Source of the DNA: Candidatus Micrarchaeota archaeon CG08_land_8_20_14_0_20_59_11
GTDB taxonomy: Archaea > Micrarchaeota > Micrarchaeia > Norongarragalinales > Norongarragalinaceae
Direction of reading: 5' to 3'
NCBI GenBank assembly: GCA_002763345.1
Contig: PEXZ01000083.1
Span: forward strand, 1-5,208
DNA: 5,208 nt
Part shown: positions 1 through 5,208 of the stretch, piece by piece
Numbering within the stretch: position 1 is the first letter of the stretch
How the letters are laid out: each line of letters begins with the position of its first letter
Program-made: the position numbers and the translations under genes
Notes under the pieces: generated by a model
Told to the model about the DNA's origin: nothing
Seen by the model: the letters and a program-made list of their open reading frames with translations, nothing else
Databases searched by the model: none

Positions 1-27
1 CGGCTCCCCGCGCTATCCTTCCATTGA

Positions 28-390
28 GCTGACAACCAAGAGCGGAACCCTAGCGAGGCAGCTGCAGGCGGGGCGCAAAAAGCTTTCAGCAAGAAAGCCG
101 GCATCATCCTCGCAACCGCGGCGTTCTCATTGATTCATTTGGGTTGGCTAGCGCGCGGCTTGGAAGCGGGACTCGTTGTCGTGGCGGCCGTCACGGTCAC
201 GGGCTATTTCAAGGCGCGTTTGTACGCGCGAACAAACAGCGTTTTCGCAACTTACGCGGCTCACCTAGCGTTCAACTGGTGGGCTTTCCTTCAGATAGCG
301 GCGCCGTGGCCCCTCGAAGCCGTCTTGTGGGCGGGCTATGCCCTGGTCGCGGCTTACGTCTTGCGTCAAGGCTATCCCAAAGATCTCTAG
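28..390 (+). CDS. C-terminal part of a CPBP/CAAX-type intramembrane protease, possibly a gene remnant
   Basis: The frame is open for 120 codons and ends at TAG 388-390. It encodes about four hydrophobic helices. Counting from the first open codon, it contains FSLIH (F33, H37) and later HLAFN (H79, N83). These fit the second and third motifs (FxxxH and HxxxN/B) of the CPBP family, membrane metalloproteases related to Rce1 that cleave substrates within the membrane. The first motif, EExxxR, should lie a little before FSLIH. Only SEAAAGG stands there, which lacks the first Glu and the Arg. An in-frame TGA at 25-27 closes the frame, and the only ordinary start codon is TTG 130, which would exclude the F of FxxxH. 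So this is either a decayed 3' end, a frameshifted gene continuing left of the window, or a sequence error. Family assignment is moderate; activity is doubtful. Confidence 0.5.
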   Translation, partial: ADNQERNPSEAAAGGAQKAFSKKAGIILATAAFSLIHLGWLARGLEAGLVVVAAVTVTGYFKARLYARTNSVFATYAAHLAFNWWAFLQIAAPWPLEAVLWAGYALVAAYVLRQGYPKDL

Positions 391-415
391 CTCGCCCCTC
401 CCGCTGAAGGAAGCG

Positions 416-423
416 TTTAAAAC
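416..423 (+). promoter_or_regulatory. TATA box of the MFS-ATPase operon, leaderless start
   Basis: TTTAAAAC lies after a purine-rich stretch (GAAGGAAG) that could serve as the BRE. Its centre is about 26 bases before ATG 445, so archaeal spacing puts the transcript start at or within a few bases of the start codon. No Shine-Dalgarno sequence precedes ATG 445; the bases there are CGTTTTTTCAATC. Together these indicate a leaderless mRNA. The T6 run at 434-439 may also end transcripts arriving from the upstream gene. Confidence 0.55.
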
Positions 424-444
424 AACGCGCGCGTTTTTTCAATC

Positions 445-1593
445 ATGGACGAAAGGGAGCGCAAGCGCCGCGTGCGCGTGTTCGCAGCAGCGTCGTTCCT
501 GAACGACATGGGCTCGGACATGATTTATCCGATATGGCCCCTCTTCGTCACAGGCGTGCTCGGCGCGCCGATGAGCGTTCTCGGTTTCATCGACGGTCTG
601 GGCGACGCACTTGTTTCGATTTCGCAGGCGGTTTCCGGCTACCTCTCCGACAAGTGGCGCAGGCGCAAAATATTCGTCTGGCTCGGCTACGCGTTCGGTG
701 GGCTGTCGCGCGTCGGTTACGCCTTCTCGGCGGCATGGCAGCATCTCGTTCCCTTCCGCGTGCTCGACCGCGCCGGAAAGATGAGGGGCGCGCCGCGCGA
801 CGCGATGGTTGCGGACGCGTCGACGCACGGCGACAGGGGCGCGAATTTCGGCTTGCTGCGCACCATGGACAACCTCGGCGCGGTTGTCGGCATCCTGACG
901 TGCATCTTTTTGTTGGGATGGCTGGGCTACCGCAACCTGTTCATCCTCGCCGCAATCCCGTCCTTCATCGCGGTGGCGCTCGTCTACTTCTTCATACGCG
1001 AGAACAAGCCCGCTGCAGGAAGCATCGTCAAGCCCTTCTTGCTGAAAAACATCGACGGCAACTTCAAACTGTTCATCGGTTTGAGCGCGCTGTTCAGCCT
1101 CGGCGCGTTCAGCTACTCGTTCCTTCTCGTGTATGCGCAGAAAACGGGCGGATACGACGCGGCGTTCATCCCCGTCCTTTATCTGATATTCACGGCGGTT
1201 GCCTCGCTCACGTCGCTGCCTTTCGGAAAAATGGCGGACAGGTTCGGCAGGAAGAACGTCACGGCGGTTTCATTCGTTTTGTGGGGCGCGTGCTGCGCTT
1301 CCTTCATCTTCTTCGGCGGCTTGCTCGGCATCATCCTTTCATTCGTCCTCTACGGCTTGCACCGCGGAGCAATCGACACCGTGCAGCGCACGTTCGTTTC
1401 CGAACTAATCGCTCCGAAATACCGCGCAACTGGACTCGGGGTTTTCCAGATGGCGGTGGGATTGTTCGCGCTGCCCGCTTCGGTAATCGCGGGCGTGCTC
1501 TGGGATTCCGTCGGCATGACTGCGCCGTTCCGGGTGGCAATCGGGCTGAGCGCCGCAGCGGTTATATTGCTGTACTTCGTAAAGGAAAAGTAA
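445..1593 (+). CDS. Major facilitator superfamily (MFS) transporter, 382 residues
   Basis: This is an integral membrane secondary transporter with about 12 hydrophobic helices, of usual MFS length. The loop after helix 2 carries the MFS signature GYLSDKWRRRK (residues 65-75). The same loop in the second half carries GKMADRFGRK (261-270), so both six-helix halves are intact. The N-terminal FLNDMGSDMIYPIWPLF (18-34) and the segment LDRAGKMRGAPRDAMVAD (107-124), followed by DRGANFGLLRTMDNLGAVVG (130-149), match a prokaryotic MFS subgroup whose usual form is DRxGKGIRxAPRDA. This copy is one residue shorter at that point. The substrate cannot be read from the sequence; efflux of small molecules is a common role for such proteins, but that is inference. 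The gene has its own TATA box with an apparently leaderless start at ATG 445. Its TAA is directly followed by the ATG of the ATPase gene. Confidence 0.9.
   Translation: MDERERKRRVRVFAAASFLNDMGSDMIYPIWPLFVTGVLGAPMSVLGFIDGLGDALVSISQAVSGYLSDKWRRRKIFVWLGYAFGGLSRVGYAFSAAWQHLVPFRVLDRAGKMRGAPRDAMVADASTHGDRGANFGLLRTMDNLGAVVGILTCIFLLGWLGYRNLFILAAIPSFIAVALVYFFIRENKPAAGSIVKPFLLKNIDGNFKLFIGLSALFSLGAFSYSFLLVYAQKTGGYDAAFIPVLYLIFTAVASLTSLPFGKMADRFGRKNVTAVSFVLWGACCASFIFFGGLLGIILSFVLYGLHRGAIDTVQRTFVSELIAPKYRATGLGVFQMAVGLFALPASVIAGVLWDSVGMTAPFRVAIGLSAAAVILLYFVKEK
1582..1586 (+). promoter_or_regulatory. Shine-Dalgarno-like site for the ATPase gene
   Basis: AAGGA lies inside the last codons of the MFS gene, seven bases before ATG 1594. 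Because that ATG directly follows the MFS stop codon, ribosomes ending on the first gene could restart on the second. This supports 1594 as the start and suggests coupled translation. Confidence 0.4.
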
Positions 1594-2433
1594 ATGGCGA
1601 AAAAATCTTTCTTGAGGAAGGCGGGCTCGTTCGTCGCAGGCATCATTATCTGGATTCTGAAAGCTGCGTGGCACGTCCTCAAAGTAATAGCCGGCGCGGT
1701 TTGGGATTTCGTTTCCGGCTTGTTCGGGAAGGCGGCTGCGTCCGCCGCGAAAAAAACGGAAACGCGCAAGGCGCAGTACGTCGCGCTTGACGAGGTGAAG
1801 GCGTTCGAGGGCACGCCCGACGACTTCGAGAACTGGCTTTACTCCTCGAAGAGCACCGTCGGGCTCATACTCGGCGCGCGCGGCTCCGGAAAATCAGGGC
1901 TGGGTTTGAAACTGCTTGAGAATTGGGCGTCGCGCGGACGGCGGGTTTTCGCGATGGGTTTCGGGAACGCGGGCTTGCCTGCGTGGATTGAGAGCGTGAA
2001 ATCGCCGGAAGACGTTCCAAACGGCGCAGTTCTTCTCGCGGACGAGGGCGGGATTTCATTCAGTTCGCGCGAATCGATGAGCGACGCCAACCGTTTGCTC
2101 TCGAAGCTGCTGTTCATAGCAAGGCACAAGGACATCTCGATTTTGTTCATCAGCCAGAACTCCGCGAACATCGAGGTGAACACCATACGGCAGGCGGACT
2201 ATCTGCTTCTGAAACGCCCCTCCCTGCTGCAGAAGGACTTCGAGCGCGGGAAAATCAAGGACGTCTACGAGAGCGTGGCGGACGATTTCAAGAAACTCGG
2301 AGGCGACAAGGGCTTGGTTTACGTCTATTCCGATGCCTTCCGCGGTTTCGCGTCGAATGCGTTGCCGTCGTTCTGGAGCGAGCGCGCGAGCAAGGCGTTC
2401 GGCGGCGTTAAGCTCGGAGCCAAAAGCAACTGA
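1594..2433 (+). CDS. Membrane-anchored P-loop ATPase, Zot/pI- or HerA/FtsK-like, 279 residues
   Basis: Residues 11-46 are hydrophobic with scattered Lys and Trp and look like one or two membrane-associated helices; a basic linker follows (about 47-60). The ATPase core has a Walker A motif GARGSGKS (94-101, K100), a Walker B strand VLLADE (146-151, D150/E151), and IARHKDISILFISQNS (175-190) with a polar sensor-like Q188 after a beta strand. The arrangement of Walker B, then 'ARHK-DI', then a strand ending in Q resembles Zot/pI proteins of filamentous phages and the wider HerA/FtsK DNA-translocase group. R199 or R208 could be an arginine finger. A C-terminal segment follows, ending in LPSFWSERASKAF (257-269). 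I cannot assign a precise role. A membrane DNA pump, a secretion motor, or a domesticated virus or plasmid packaging ATPase are all possible. It is the second gene of a unit with the MFS transporter, with no spacer between them. Confidence 0.75.
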   Translation: MAKKSFLRKAGSFVAGIIIWILKAAWHVLKVIAGAVWDFVSGLFGKAAASAAKKTETRKAQYVALDEVKAFEGTPDDFENWLYSSKSTVGLILGARGSGKSGLGLKLLENWASRGRRVFAMGFGNAGLPAWIESVKSPEDVPNGAVLLADEGGISFSSRESMSDANRLLSKLLFIARHKDISILFISQNSANIEVNTIRQADYLLLKRPSLLQKDFERGKIKDVYESVADDFKKLGGDKGLVYVYSDAFRGFASNALPSFWSERASKAFGGVKLGAKSN

Positions 2434-2462
2434 TTTTAAACAATGCGGGGCGTAATAATTTC
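2434..2462 (+). promoter_or_regulatory. tRNA-Leu promoter (TATA box plus AT-rich start region)
   Basis: TTTTAAA (2434-2440) begins on the base after the ATPase stop codon. Seventeen bases further on is CGTAATAATTTC (2451-2462), an AT-rich stretch where archaeal promoters melt. Standard spacing puts the transcript start near 2461-2464, leaving a 5' leader of only a few bases before the tRNA at 2467. The same two blocks at the same distance recur before secF. Confidence 0.6.
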
Positions 2463-2466
2463 TCGC

Positions 2467-2551
2467 GCAGGGGTAGCAAAGCCTGGTCAAATGCGACAGG
2501 TTCAGGGCCTGTTCCTTTAGGGGTTCGAGGGTTCAAATCCCTTCCCCTGCA
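2467..2551 (+). tRNA. tRNA-Leu, anticodon CAG
   Basis: A full class II cloverleaf folds by eye. The acceptor stem is GCAGGGG (2467-2473) with CCCCTGC (2544-2550), plus discriminator A2551, which is usual for leucine tRNAs. The D arm has GCA/TGC and the loop AGCCTGGTCAAA. The anticodon stem ACAGG/CCTGT closes the loop TTCAGGG, giving anticodon CAG at 2503-2505, which reads CUG codons. A long variable arm (CCT-TTA-GGG) fits leucine. The T arm is GAGGG/CCCTT around TTCAAAT. The length is 85 bases, with no intron and no encoded CCA, so CCA must be added enzymatically. It has its own TATA box just after the ATPase gene and a T-tract terminator right behind it, so it is probably transcribed alone. 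Confidence 0.95.
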
Positions 2552-2566
2552 CTTTTTTCTTTTTTC
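2552..2566 (+). terminator. T-tract terminator of the tRNA gene
   Basis: Directly after the discriminator base comes C, then T6, C, T6, C. Runs of T on the coding strand are sufficient for termination by archaeal RNA polymerase, and their position at the tRNA 3' end is typical. The tract is also the left arm of an inverted repeat (2554-2582). Because the right arm is A-rich, the element could also stop transcription arriving on the opposite strand. Confidence 0.7.
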
Positions 2567-2582
2567 GCGGAAAAAAGAAAAA
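2554..2582. repeat. A/T inverted repeat, 13-bp stem
   Basis: The left arm T5-C-T6-C (2554-2566) is an exact reverse complement of the right arm G-A6-G-A5 (2570-2582), with a GCG loop (2567-2569). As RNA it would form a weak U-A hairpin. It differs from a classical GC stem followed by Ts, because here the T run is itself the stem. Confidence 0.75.
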
Positions 2583-2672
2583 CCTGCACTAAAAAGAAAA
2601 AAGGCCGGCCTGCACTAGAAAAGAAAAAACAAGAGAGCTGCACTAAAAGAAAAACCCGGGCGTAGCAGATGC

Positions 2673-2702
2673 TTTTTAAAGAACCTGCGCCGTAATTATT
2701 TC
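2673..2702 (+). promoter_or_regulatory. secFD promoter
   Basis: TTTTTAAA (2673-2680) is the likely TATA box. CGTAATTATTTC (2691-2702) follows, placed exactly as in the tRNA promoter and differing from it by one base. Standard spacing gives a transcript start near 2701-2704 and a 5' leader of about 20 bases before ATG 2723, containing AAAGG (2710-2714). Alternatively, TAATTATTT (2693-2701), centred 26 bases before the ATG, could itself be the TATA box of a leaderless transcript. The match to the tRNA promoter favours the first reading. Confidence 0.55.
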
Positions 2703-2722
2703 CGCTTTTAAAGGGCGTTTTG

Positions 2723-3901
2723 ATGGAATTTCCGAATCCTTATCTCTGGAAGAATTACAAGTGGCTCGTTGCGCTGCCCGCGGCGCTGCTGCTGCTTTCC
2801 GGGCTCGTGCTCTACATGAACGCGTCTTCCGGGAAGAACACGATTTTCGGCATGACGCCCGGCATCGATTTCAAGGGCGGCCTGCTGCTCACGGTTTATT
2901 CCGACGGGCAGCCCGACGCCGTCGCGGTGAAGAAGGCGCTTTCCAACTACGGCGGAGCGGACGTCAGGCCGTTCGAGAGTCCGACCGGGAACGGAATCGA
3001 GATAGAGCTTCAGCCGAACGACGCGCTCGTCTCGGCCGAGGAAAGGCTCGCGCTGCTGCACGACTTGGACAGGAACCTGACGCAGGCGGAGATTTCGGAC
3101 AGCTTCTATTCGGAGAACGTGAAGACGAACGCGTCCGCCCTGAACGACGCGGAAGCCGCGCACAAGCGCGTCGGGCAGCTGGGCGCCGAGGTGATTAAGG
3201 AAGCGGCGGCTATCGCGGCGCTGGCCGGCTCCGACGAAGCCGTAGGCGCCAGTCCGCACGCCGCAGTGACCGTCGCAGAACGCGCCGTCGACTCGTCCCG
3301 CAGCAGCTACCGCGACGACCTGCTGCGAACGGTGAGCGCCACGATGCAGGTGAAATCGTACTCGTTCAAGGAAATCGGGTCGTCGCTCAGCAAGTTTTTC
3401 TTCACCAAGGTCATGGAGATACTGCTGTATTCGTTCGCCCTGTCCGCAATAGTCGTCCTCGCCGTTTTCCGCACCGCCGTGCCGTCCTTTGCCGTGCTGT
3501 TCGGCGCGTTCGCGGACATATTCATAACCGCGGGGGCGATGACGCTGTTCGGCGTTCCCCTGACGCTGGCGTCGTTCGCCGCGCTGCTCATGCTCATCGG
3601 CTTCTCGCTCGATACCGACATCCTGCTCACGACGAAGGTCATAAAGCGCAAGGAGGGCACGCCGGCGGAACGGGCGTTCGATGCGATGCACACGGGAGTC
3701 ATGATGAATCTGAGCACCATAGCCGCGTTCGGCGTGCTGATGCTGCTCGCGATGATGCTGCAGATACCCACGTACTACCAGATAGGCGCGGTTGCGGTCA
3801 TAGGCGCGTTCGCGGATTTCGCCGCGACGTGGGGCGTGAACGCGGTGATGGTTCTCTGGTACGTCGAGAAGAAGGAAGCGAAACATGGCGCAATTGCCTG
3901 A
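2723..3901 (+). CDS. secF: Protein translocase subunit SecF, 392 residues
   Basis: SecF pairs with SecD in the cell membrane and uses ion flow to help pull exported proteins out of the SecYE channel. Helix 1 is at about 14-31, followed by the family motif PGIDFKGG (46-53). KEIGSSLSKFF (216-226) leads into helices 2 to 6 (about 230-250, 253-275, 279-303, 326-347 and 352-379). Helix 4 ends in LIGFSLDTDILLTTKV (291-306), the archaeal SecF form of the conserved segment that carries the acidic residues for ion coupling. The outer domain between helices 1 and 2 is about 198 residues, roughly twice what I expect for archaeal SecF. The extra part is Ala/Glu-rich and probably helical (about 100-200). 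I chose ATG 2723 over the in-frame TTG just before it (2720). The 3' end overlaps secD by 17 bases. Confidence 0.93.
   Translation: MEFPNPYLWKNYKWLVALPAALLLLSGLVLYMNASSGKNTIFGMTPGIDFKGGLLLTVYSDGQPDAVAVKKALSNYGGADVRPFESPTGNGIEIELQPNDALVSAEERLALLHDLDRNLTQAEISDSFYSENVKTNASALNDAEAAHKRVGQLGAEVIKEAAAIAALAGSDEAVGASPHAAVTVAERAVDSSRSSYRDDLLRTVSATMQVKSYSFKEIGSSLSKFFFTKVMEILLYSFALSAIVVLAVFRTAVPSFAVLFGAFADIFITAGAMTLFGVPLTLASFAALLMLIGFSLDTDILLTTKVIKRKEGTPAERAFDAMHTGVMMNLSTIAAFGVLMLLAMMLQIPTYYQIGAVAVIGAFADFAATWGVNAVMVLWYVEKKEAKHGAIA
3873..3876 (+). promoter_or_regulatory. Shine-Dalgarno-like site for secD
   Basis: AGGA inside the secF coding region (context GAAGGAAGCG) lies eight bases before ATG 3885. 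Because the secD start lies inside the end of secF, this site supports internal initiation or translational coupling and helps fix the secD start. Confidence 0.4.
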
Positions 3902-5208
3902 GCTGCTCAAGGACAACAAGATACGGCTCGTCGTCGTTTGCGTAGCGCTCGCCCTGTTCGCGTTGTTCCTGCGCGACTTGAACCCGGCGACGCTCGACTC
4001 CAACTTCGGCATCGAGTTCGTCGGCGGGGTGCGCATCCCGATTTCCCTCGAGAAGCAGGTTGACGCGGTGACGATGAGCGCCATGGTGGACGTCATCAAG
4101 GTGCGCATCAACAAGTACGGGCTGTCGCAGGCGGTTGTCCGTCCGCTCGGCAACAAGGAAATCATCGTCGAGATTCCGAAAGCCGACGCGTCGGTAATCC
4201 GCAGCATCGAGGCGATTCTCAAGGAGCAGGGGCATTTCGAGGCGGTAGTCGACGGCGTCCAAGCGCTCAGGGGCGAGGACGTGATGCAGAACGCCGTCGG
4301 CGGGCCGCAGGGCGAGCAGGTTTACCAGCAGAGCGACGGGAGTGTTGGCTGGGACATCGTTTTCGCGGTCACGGGCGACGGGCAGGAGCGCTTCGCCACC
4401 GCCGCAATCGGCAAGTACGGCTATCCCGTTTACATGTTCCTTGACAGGCCGCAGGACGCTGTTCTAATCGCAACGAACACGGAAATAACCGGCGGCGTGC
4501 TGGCGAACGAGGAGGTTGTGCGCGACGCGTTGCGCAAGGAGGGCGACGAACTGCTGCTCATCTATGCAGAGGATTTCGCGCAGAGGAAGGGGGAAATCGC
4601 AGCTTCGAACCGCTCGGCAGTCCTAATCGGCGCCACCACCAGCCGCGACAACCCCGAAATCGTCTCCGCGCTGACCGCGATGGGCTTCGGCGTGAACGGC
4701 ACGGACAGGAAGTTGCTGGTGAAACCAGACTCCGAGATTGCGCCGGCGTTTCTAAGCGGCAGGAGCGAGCTGGGCGCGTCCGAGACGAGCATCCGCGAAT
4801 GGCAGGCAATCGGCCTGATGTCCGCACCGACGCTGCGCGTCGAACCCGTGCGCGAGAACAGGATAACGCAGTATTCCATATCGGGCACTTCGCCCGGAAA
4901 CACAACGGAAGAGGCGCGCGGAAACGCGGTTAATGAAATCAAGATGCTCAAGAGCGTGCTCAGCGGGGGCAGGTTGCCCGTCAGCACGTCCGTCGGAAGC
5001 TATTACGATATCGCGCCGTCGCTCGGAAAGGAGTTCCTGCTGTACAGCCTCTGGGGCGCGCTCGCGGCGGTAGCCGCCGTAGCCGCGCTCATCGTGCTGC
5101 GCTACCGCCGGCTTGACCTCATCGTGCCCATCGTCGTCGTGAACTCCATCGAAATCCTGCTTCTGTTCGCGTTCGTCGGAACGTTCGGCACGATTGACCT
5201 CAGCGCCA
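3885..5208 (+). CDS. secD: Protein translocase subunit SecD, N-terminal 441 residues (cut by window end)
   Basis: The frame runs open from ATG 3885 through the right edge. Helix 1 is at about 13-29, then NFGIEFVGGVRIPI (40-53), the SecD/SecF motif after helix 1. KVRINKYGLSQAVVRPLGNK (72-91), followed by EIIVEIP, matches the P1 segment usually written as RVN-GV-EP-V---G---I-V-LPG. A large outer domain extends to about 384 and contains LSGGRLPVS (359-367) and YYDIAPSLGKEFL (373-385), the SecD sequence just before helix 2. Helices 2 (about 384-405) and 3 (about 411-433) follow, and the window stops at IDLSA (437-441). The last three helices, with the conserved acidic helix-4 segment, are therefore outside. 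The gene overlaps secF by 17 bases in another frame; the two proteins form one complex. The motif after helix 1 has Glu where most SecD proteins have Asp. Confidence 0.93.
   Translation, partial: MAQLPELLKDNKIRLVVVCVALALFALFLRDLNPATLDSNFGIEFVGGVRIPISLEKQVDAVTMSAMVDVIKVRINKYGLSQAVVRPLGNKEIIVEIPKADASVIRSIEAILKEQGHFEAVVDGVQALRGEDVMQNAVGGPQGEQVYQQSDGSVGWDIVFAVTGDGQERFATAAIGKYGYPVYMFLDRPQDAVLIATNTEITGGVLANEEVVRDALRKEGDELLLIYAEDFAQRKGEIAASNRSAVLIGATTSRDNPEIVSALTAMGFGVNGTDRKLLVKPDSEIAPAFLSGRSELGASETSIREWQAIGLMSAPTLRVEPVRENRITQYSISGTSPGNTTEEARGNAVNEIKMLKSVLSGGRLPVSTSVGSYYDIAPSLGKEFLLYSLWGALAAVAAVAALIVLRYRRLDLIVPIVVVNSIEILLLFAFVGTFGTIDLSA

Larger units (their letters stand above)
2546..2654 (+). repeat. 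Four-copy array of the tRNA 3' end sequence with A-rich tails
   Basis: CCTGCACT occurs at the tRNA end (2546-2553) and again at 2583-2590 and 2609-2616; a fourth copy at 2637-2644 reads GCTGCACT. The distances are 37, 26 and 28 bases. Each of the last three copies is followed by an A-rich tail interrupted by G (A5GA6, AGA4GA6 and A4GA5), and the first copy ends in the T6CT6/A6GA5 inverted repeat. GGCCGGCC (2603-2610) and CCCGGG (2655-2660) sit at unit borders. The copies contain the last six bases of the tRNA gene plus CT. Origin by repeated duplication is inferred. Confidence 0.7.

Noticed and set aside
439..828. Minus-strand frame of 129 codons opposite the start of the MFS gene
   Set aside because: It is antisense to a motif-rich gene, its composition is His/Arg/Glu-rich and unlike the real genes, and no promoter is visible.
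534..1790. Plus-strand frame of 418 codons overlapping the MFS gene and the start of the ATPase gene
   Set aside because: It is a frame-shifted, Arg-rich translation of the MFS gene with no recognisable motif; the true frame has complete MFS signatures.
2603..2610. GGCCGGCC palindrome as a protein-binding operator
   Set aside because: It is a single short GC palindrome at a repeat border; nothing else supports a regulator site.
2583..2654. CRISPR array
   Set aside because: The repeated word is only 7-8 bases plus low-complexity A-runs, the spacing is under 30 bases, there are no unique spacers of normal length, and no cas genes are nearby.
2720..2722. TTG as the secF start codon
   Set aside because: An ATG follows immediately in frame at 2723 and gives the same protein less one residue; ATG is the more likely start.
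2708..4222. Long minus-strand frame of 504 codons opposite secF and secD
   Set aside because: It lies antisense to two clearly recognised genes, is full of Arg, His and Gln with no domain or membrane pattern, and is expected opposite GC-rich coding sequence.

Overview
The window reads as archaeal chromosomal DNA. The signs are: a secF gene lying upstream of and overlapping secD (the usual archaeal order); a long-arm tRNA-Leu without an encoded CCA that ends in a T-tract; TTTAAA-type TATA boxes about 25 bases before the inferred transcript starts; and at least one apparently leaderless gene. The genes are GC-rich, with G/C-heavy third codon positions. The large, divergent SecF suggests a DPANN-type or otherwise deep lineage, but that placement is a guess. 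All five protein genes and the tRNA are on the + strand; the long minus-strand reading frames are antisense shadows.

Layout. Positions 28-390 hold the C-terminal part of a multi-helix membrane protein with FxxxH and HxxxN motifs, as in CPBP/CAAX-type intramembrane proteases; its frame is closed by a stop at 25-27 and no normal start is visible, so it may be a remnant. A TATA box at 416-422 then drives a two-gene unit. The first gene is a 382-residue MFS transporter (445-1593). The second, starting on the very next base, is a 279-residue P-loop ATPase with hydrophobic N-terminal helices (1594-2433), resembling the Zot/pI and HerA/FtsK-like group. Next comes tRNA-Leu(CAG) (2467-2551).

The 171 bases between the tRNA and secF are unusual. 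After the T6-C-T6 terminator lies a long A/T inverted repeat, then three more copies of the tRNA 3' end sequence (CTGCACT), each followed by an A-rich AnGAn tract. The secF promoter follows and closely resembles the tRNA promoter in sequence and spacing.

From 2723 to the right edge is the secFD operon: a complete SecF of 392 residues with an extracytoplasmic domain about twice the length I expect, and the first 441 residues of SecD, cut by the window end before its last three membrane helices. SecD and SecF act together in the cell membrane with the SecYE channel to help export proteins.

The items most worth a second look are the tRNA-end repeat array, the membrane-anchored ATPase fused in one operon with a transporter, the SecF insertion, and the shared promoter architecture.
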